Origin: Polynucleobacter meluiroseus
GTDB taxonomy: Bacteria; Pseudomonadota; Gammaproteobacteria; Burkholderiales; Burkholderiaceae
Reading direction: 5' to 3'
Length of the DNA stretch: 6,693 bases
NCBI GenBank assembly: GCA_945867755.1
Contig: CAMBJN010000079.1
Coordinates: 1 to 6,693 of the forward strand
Shown here piece after piece: positions 5,663-6,693 of this stretch. Below the pieces are notes generated by a model, which saw only the letters and a program-made list of their open reading frames with translations, was not told the origin of the DNA and ran no database searches. Made by a program: the position numbers and the translations under genes. Within the stretch, counting starts at the first letter, position 1. The number at the start of each line of letters is the position of its first letter.

Positions 5663-6217
5663 ATGTCAGAACAAGTCAAAAAGACCGATGGGGAGTCCCC
5701 TGGTTGGAGCCCTTATCTCGCTGGAGCACTGCTTGGGCTCTTGGCAATTATTTCTGTTTATCTCACCACCACCTTGATGGGCAAGTCTAACTATCTGGGG
5801 GCTTCGACCACATTTGTGAGAGCGGCTGGCTTATTGTTCCAAAGTGTTGACCCAGCTCACGTTGCTGAAAACGCTTATTACCTCAAAGAAAAAGTGAAGG
5901 TTGATTGGCAGTTCATGATGATCATCGGTATTTTCTTTGGAGCCATGATCTCTTCATTGATGGATAAAAGTTTTAAGTTAGAAGCAGTGCCACCAACATG
6001 GGAAAAACGTTTTGGCTCATCGATTTCTAAGCGCGCCATCTTTTCATTCTTGGGCGGCATCATCGCAATGATCGGTGCACGCATGGCAGATGGTTGTCCT
6101 AGTGGTCATGGATTGAGCGGCATGATGCAGCTATCCATGAGTTCATTCATTGCCTTGGCCTTTTTCTTCGGAGTAGGTGCCTTGGTGGCCAACATGATGT
6201 ACAGAAAGGGGCAATAA
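5663..6217 (+). CDS. YeeE/YedE-family membrane protein, first half of a split sulfur-compound transporter
   Basis: This is an inner-membrane protein of 184 residues in the YeeE/YedE (sulphur transport) family, whose full-length members include thiosulfate importers such as TsuA. After a polar N-terminus there are about four clear membrane segments, near residues 17-39, 83-101, 124-141 and 157-180. A partly hydrophobic stretch, SNYLGASTTFVRAAGLLF (42-59), may be a re-entrant element. The family signature is at 140-153, RMADGCPSGHGLSG, with C145 the only cysteine in the protein; in studied members this cysteine handles the sulfur substrate. Full-length YeeE proteins are about twice this size and contain two such halves, so the protein probably works with the next gene's product. 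The stop is 1 bp from that gene's ATG. An in-frame ATG at 5627 would add 12 residues but lacks a ribosome site. The exact substrate (thiosulfate, sulfide-derived species or other) cannot be read from sequence. Confidence 0.9.
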   Translation: MSEQVKKTDGESPGWSPYLAGALLGLLAIISVYLTTTLMGKSNYLGASTTFVRAAGLLFQSVDPAHVAENAYYLKEKVKVDWQFMMIIGIFFGAMISSLMDKSFKLEAVPPTWEKRFGSSISKRAIFSFLGGIIAMIGARMADGCPSGHGLSGMMQLSMSSFIALAFFFGVGALVANMMYRKGQ

Positions 6218-6218
6218 C

Positions 6219-6693
6219 ATGTCAATAGAACAAATTTTAGGTTTAGTGACCGGTATCTTTTTTGGCTTCTTATTGCAAAAAGGCCGCGTCCTTCGTTACG
6301 ACAAACAAGTGGGTGCGATGCTGTTCAAAGACATGGCTATTTTTAAGTTCATGTTGTCCGCCATCGTTGTTGGTATGTTTGGCATTCTTGCGATGAACGA
6401 TATGGGCATCATCAAACTCAGCCACAAAGCCATGAACGTGGGCGCTATTTTGGTGGGTGGTTCATTGTTTGGTATTGGGTGGGCGGTGATGGGTTTTTGC
6501 CCAGGCACATCGGTAGGCGCTATTGGTGAAGGCCGTTGGCACGCCGTATTTGGTGCTATTGGCATGATTGTGGGTGCTGGTCTTTATGCTGAGTTATTCC
6601 CATTCTTTAAATCCACTGTTTTATCGTGGGCTGACTTTGGCAAGATTGGTTTGCCAGAGGCGCTGGGCATCAATCACTGGGTGATTGCGGTGA
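6219..6693 (+). CDS. YeeE/YedE-family membrane protein, second half of a split sulfur-compound transporter, cut by the window end
   Basis: The frame is open to the last base (158 codons plus one base) with no stop in the window, so the 3' end is missing. The protein begins MSIEQILGLVTGIFFGFLLQ, a membrane segment at residues 5-20. Further segments follow near 41-59, 74-92 and 109-127, and the sequence runs off in a last hydrophobic stretch (NHWVIAV). The signature is GFCPGTSVGAIGEG at 92-105, with C94 the only cysteine seen, the counterpart of the GCPSG motif in the preceding protein. A good ribosome site (AAAGGGG, 6205-6211) precedes the ATG by 7 bases, and only 1 bp separates it from the upstream stop, so the two should be made together. 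With its partner it would supply the two cysteine motifs found in one chain in full-length YeeE transporters. Family membership is firm; partnership and substrate are inferred. Confidence 0.9.
   Translation, partial: MSIEQILGLVTGIFFGFLLQKGRVLRYDKQVGAMLFKDMAIFKFMLSAIVVGMFGILAMNDMGIIKLSHKAMNVGAILVGGSLFGIGWAVMGFCPGTSVGAIGEGRWHAVFGAIGMIVGAGLYAELFPFFKSTVLSWADFGKIGLPEALGINHWVIAV

Noticed and set aside
6296..6565. Minus-strand open frame of 89 codons inside the second YeeE/YedE gene
   Set aside because: Proline/isoleucine/alanine-rich composition caused by antisense reading of a membrane protein; the plus-strand frame has the family motif.
1..6693. CRISPR arrays, tRNA or rRNA genes, insertion sequences, phage or toxin-antitoxin genes
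   Set aside because: No repeated spacer units, cloverleaf-like segments, transposase frames or terminal repeats were seen on reading both strands.

Overview
The window looks like a piece of a betaproteobacterial chromosome, most likely Burkholderiaceae and plausibly Polynucleobacter or a close relative. The basis is the moderate base composition (not the very high GC of Burkholderia or Ralstonia), the character of the proteins, and the gene order lepB-rnc-era-recO-pdxJ-acpS followed by nagZ. The first six genes keep the order of the classical proteobacterial rnc operon. The genus is inferred from general knowledge and was not tested by a search.

Positions 1-5280 hold seven tightly packed plus-strand genes with gaps of 9-37 bp or a 4-bp overlap, probably one operon. 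They are the 3' end of lepB (signal peptidase I, cut by the window edge exactly at its catalytic lysine), rnc (RNase III), era (ribosome-assembly GTPase), recO (recombination mediator), pdxJ (pyridoxine 5'-phosphate synthase), acpS (holo-ACP synthase) and nagZ (peptidoglycan-recycling beta-N-acetylglucosaminidase). All look intact and carry their expected catalytic motifs. These are housekeeping functions: secretion, RNA processing and ribosome maturation, DNA repair, vitamin B6, activation of fatty acid synthesis, and wall recycling.

Positions 5281-5470 hold a small minus-strand gene for a 61-residue protein of unknown function. It converges on nagZ with 4 bp between the stop codons, and a perfect 16-bp palindrome spans both stops.

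Positions 5471-5662 are non-coding and contain a near-consensus sigma70 promoter (TTGACA, 18 bp, TATAAT). An AT-rich inverted repeat (8-bp arms, 4-bp centre) covers its -10 box and expected transcription start, a typical layout for a repressor site. This promoter drives two adjacent genes (5663-6217, and 6219 to beyond the window end) for half-size YeeE/YedE-family membrane proteins. Each has a single cysteine in the family's Gly-x-Cys-Pro or Gly-Cys-Pro signature, so together they probably form one split transporter for thiosulfate or another small sulfur species.

Nothing here amounts to a clearly new system. The most interesting part is the 3' third: the regulated split sulfur transporter and the unknown small gene beside it. 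No RNA genes, insertion sequences, CRISPR arrays or attachment sites were seen.
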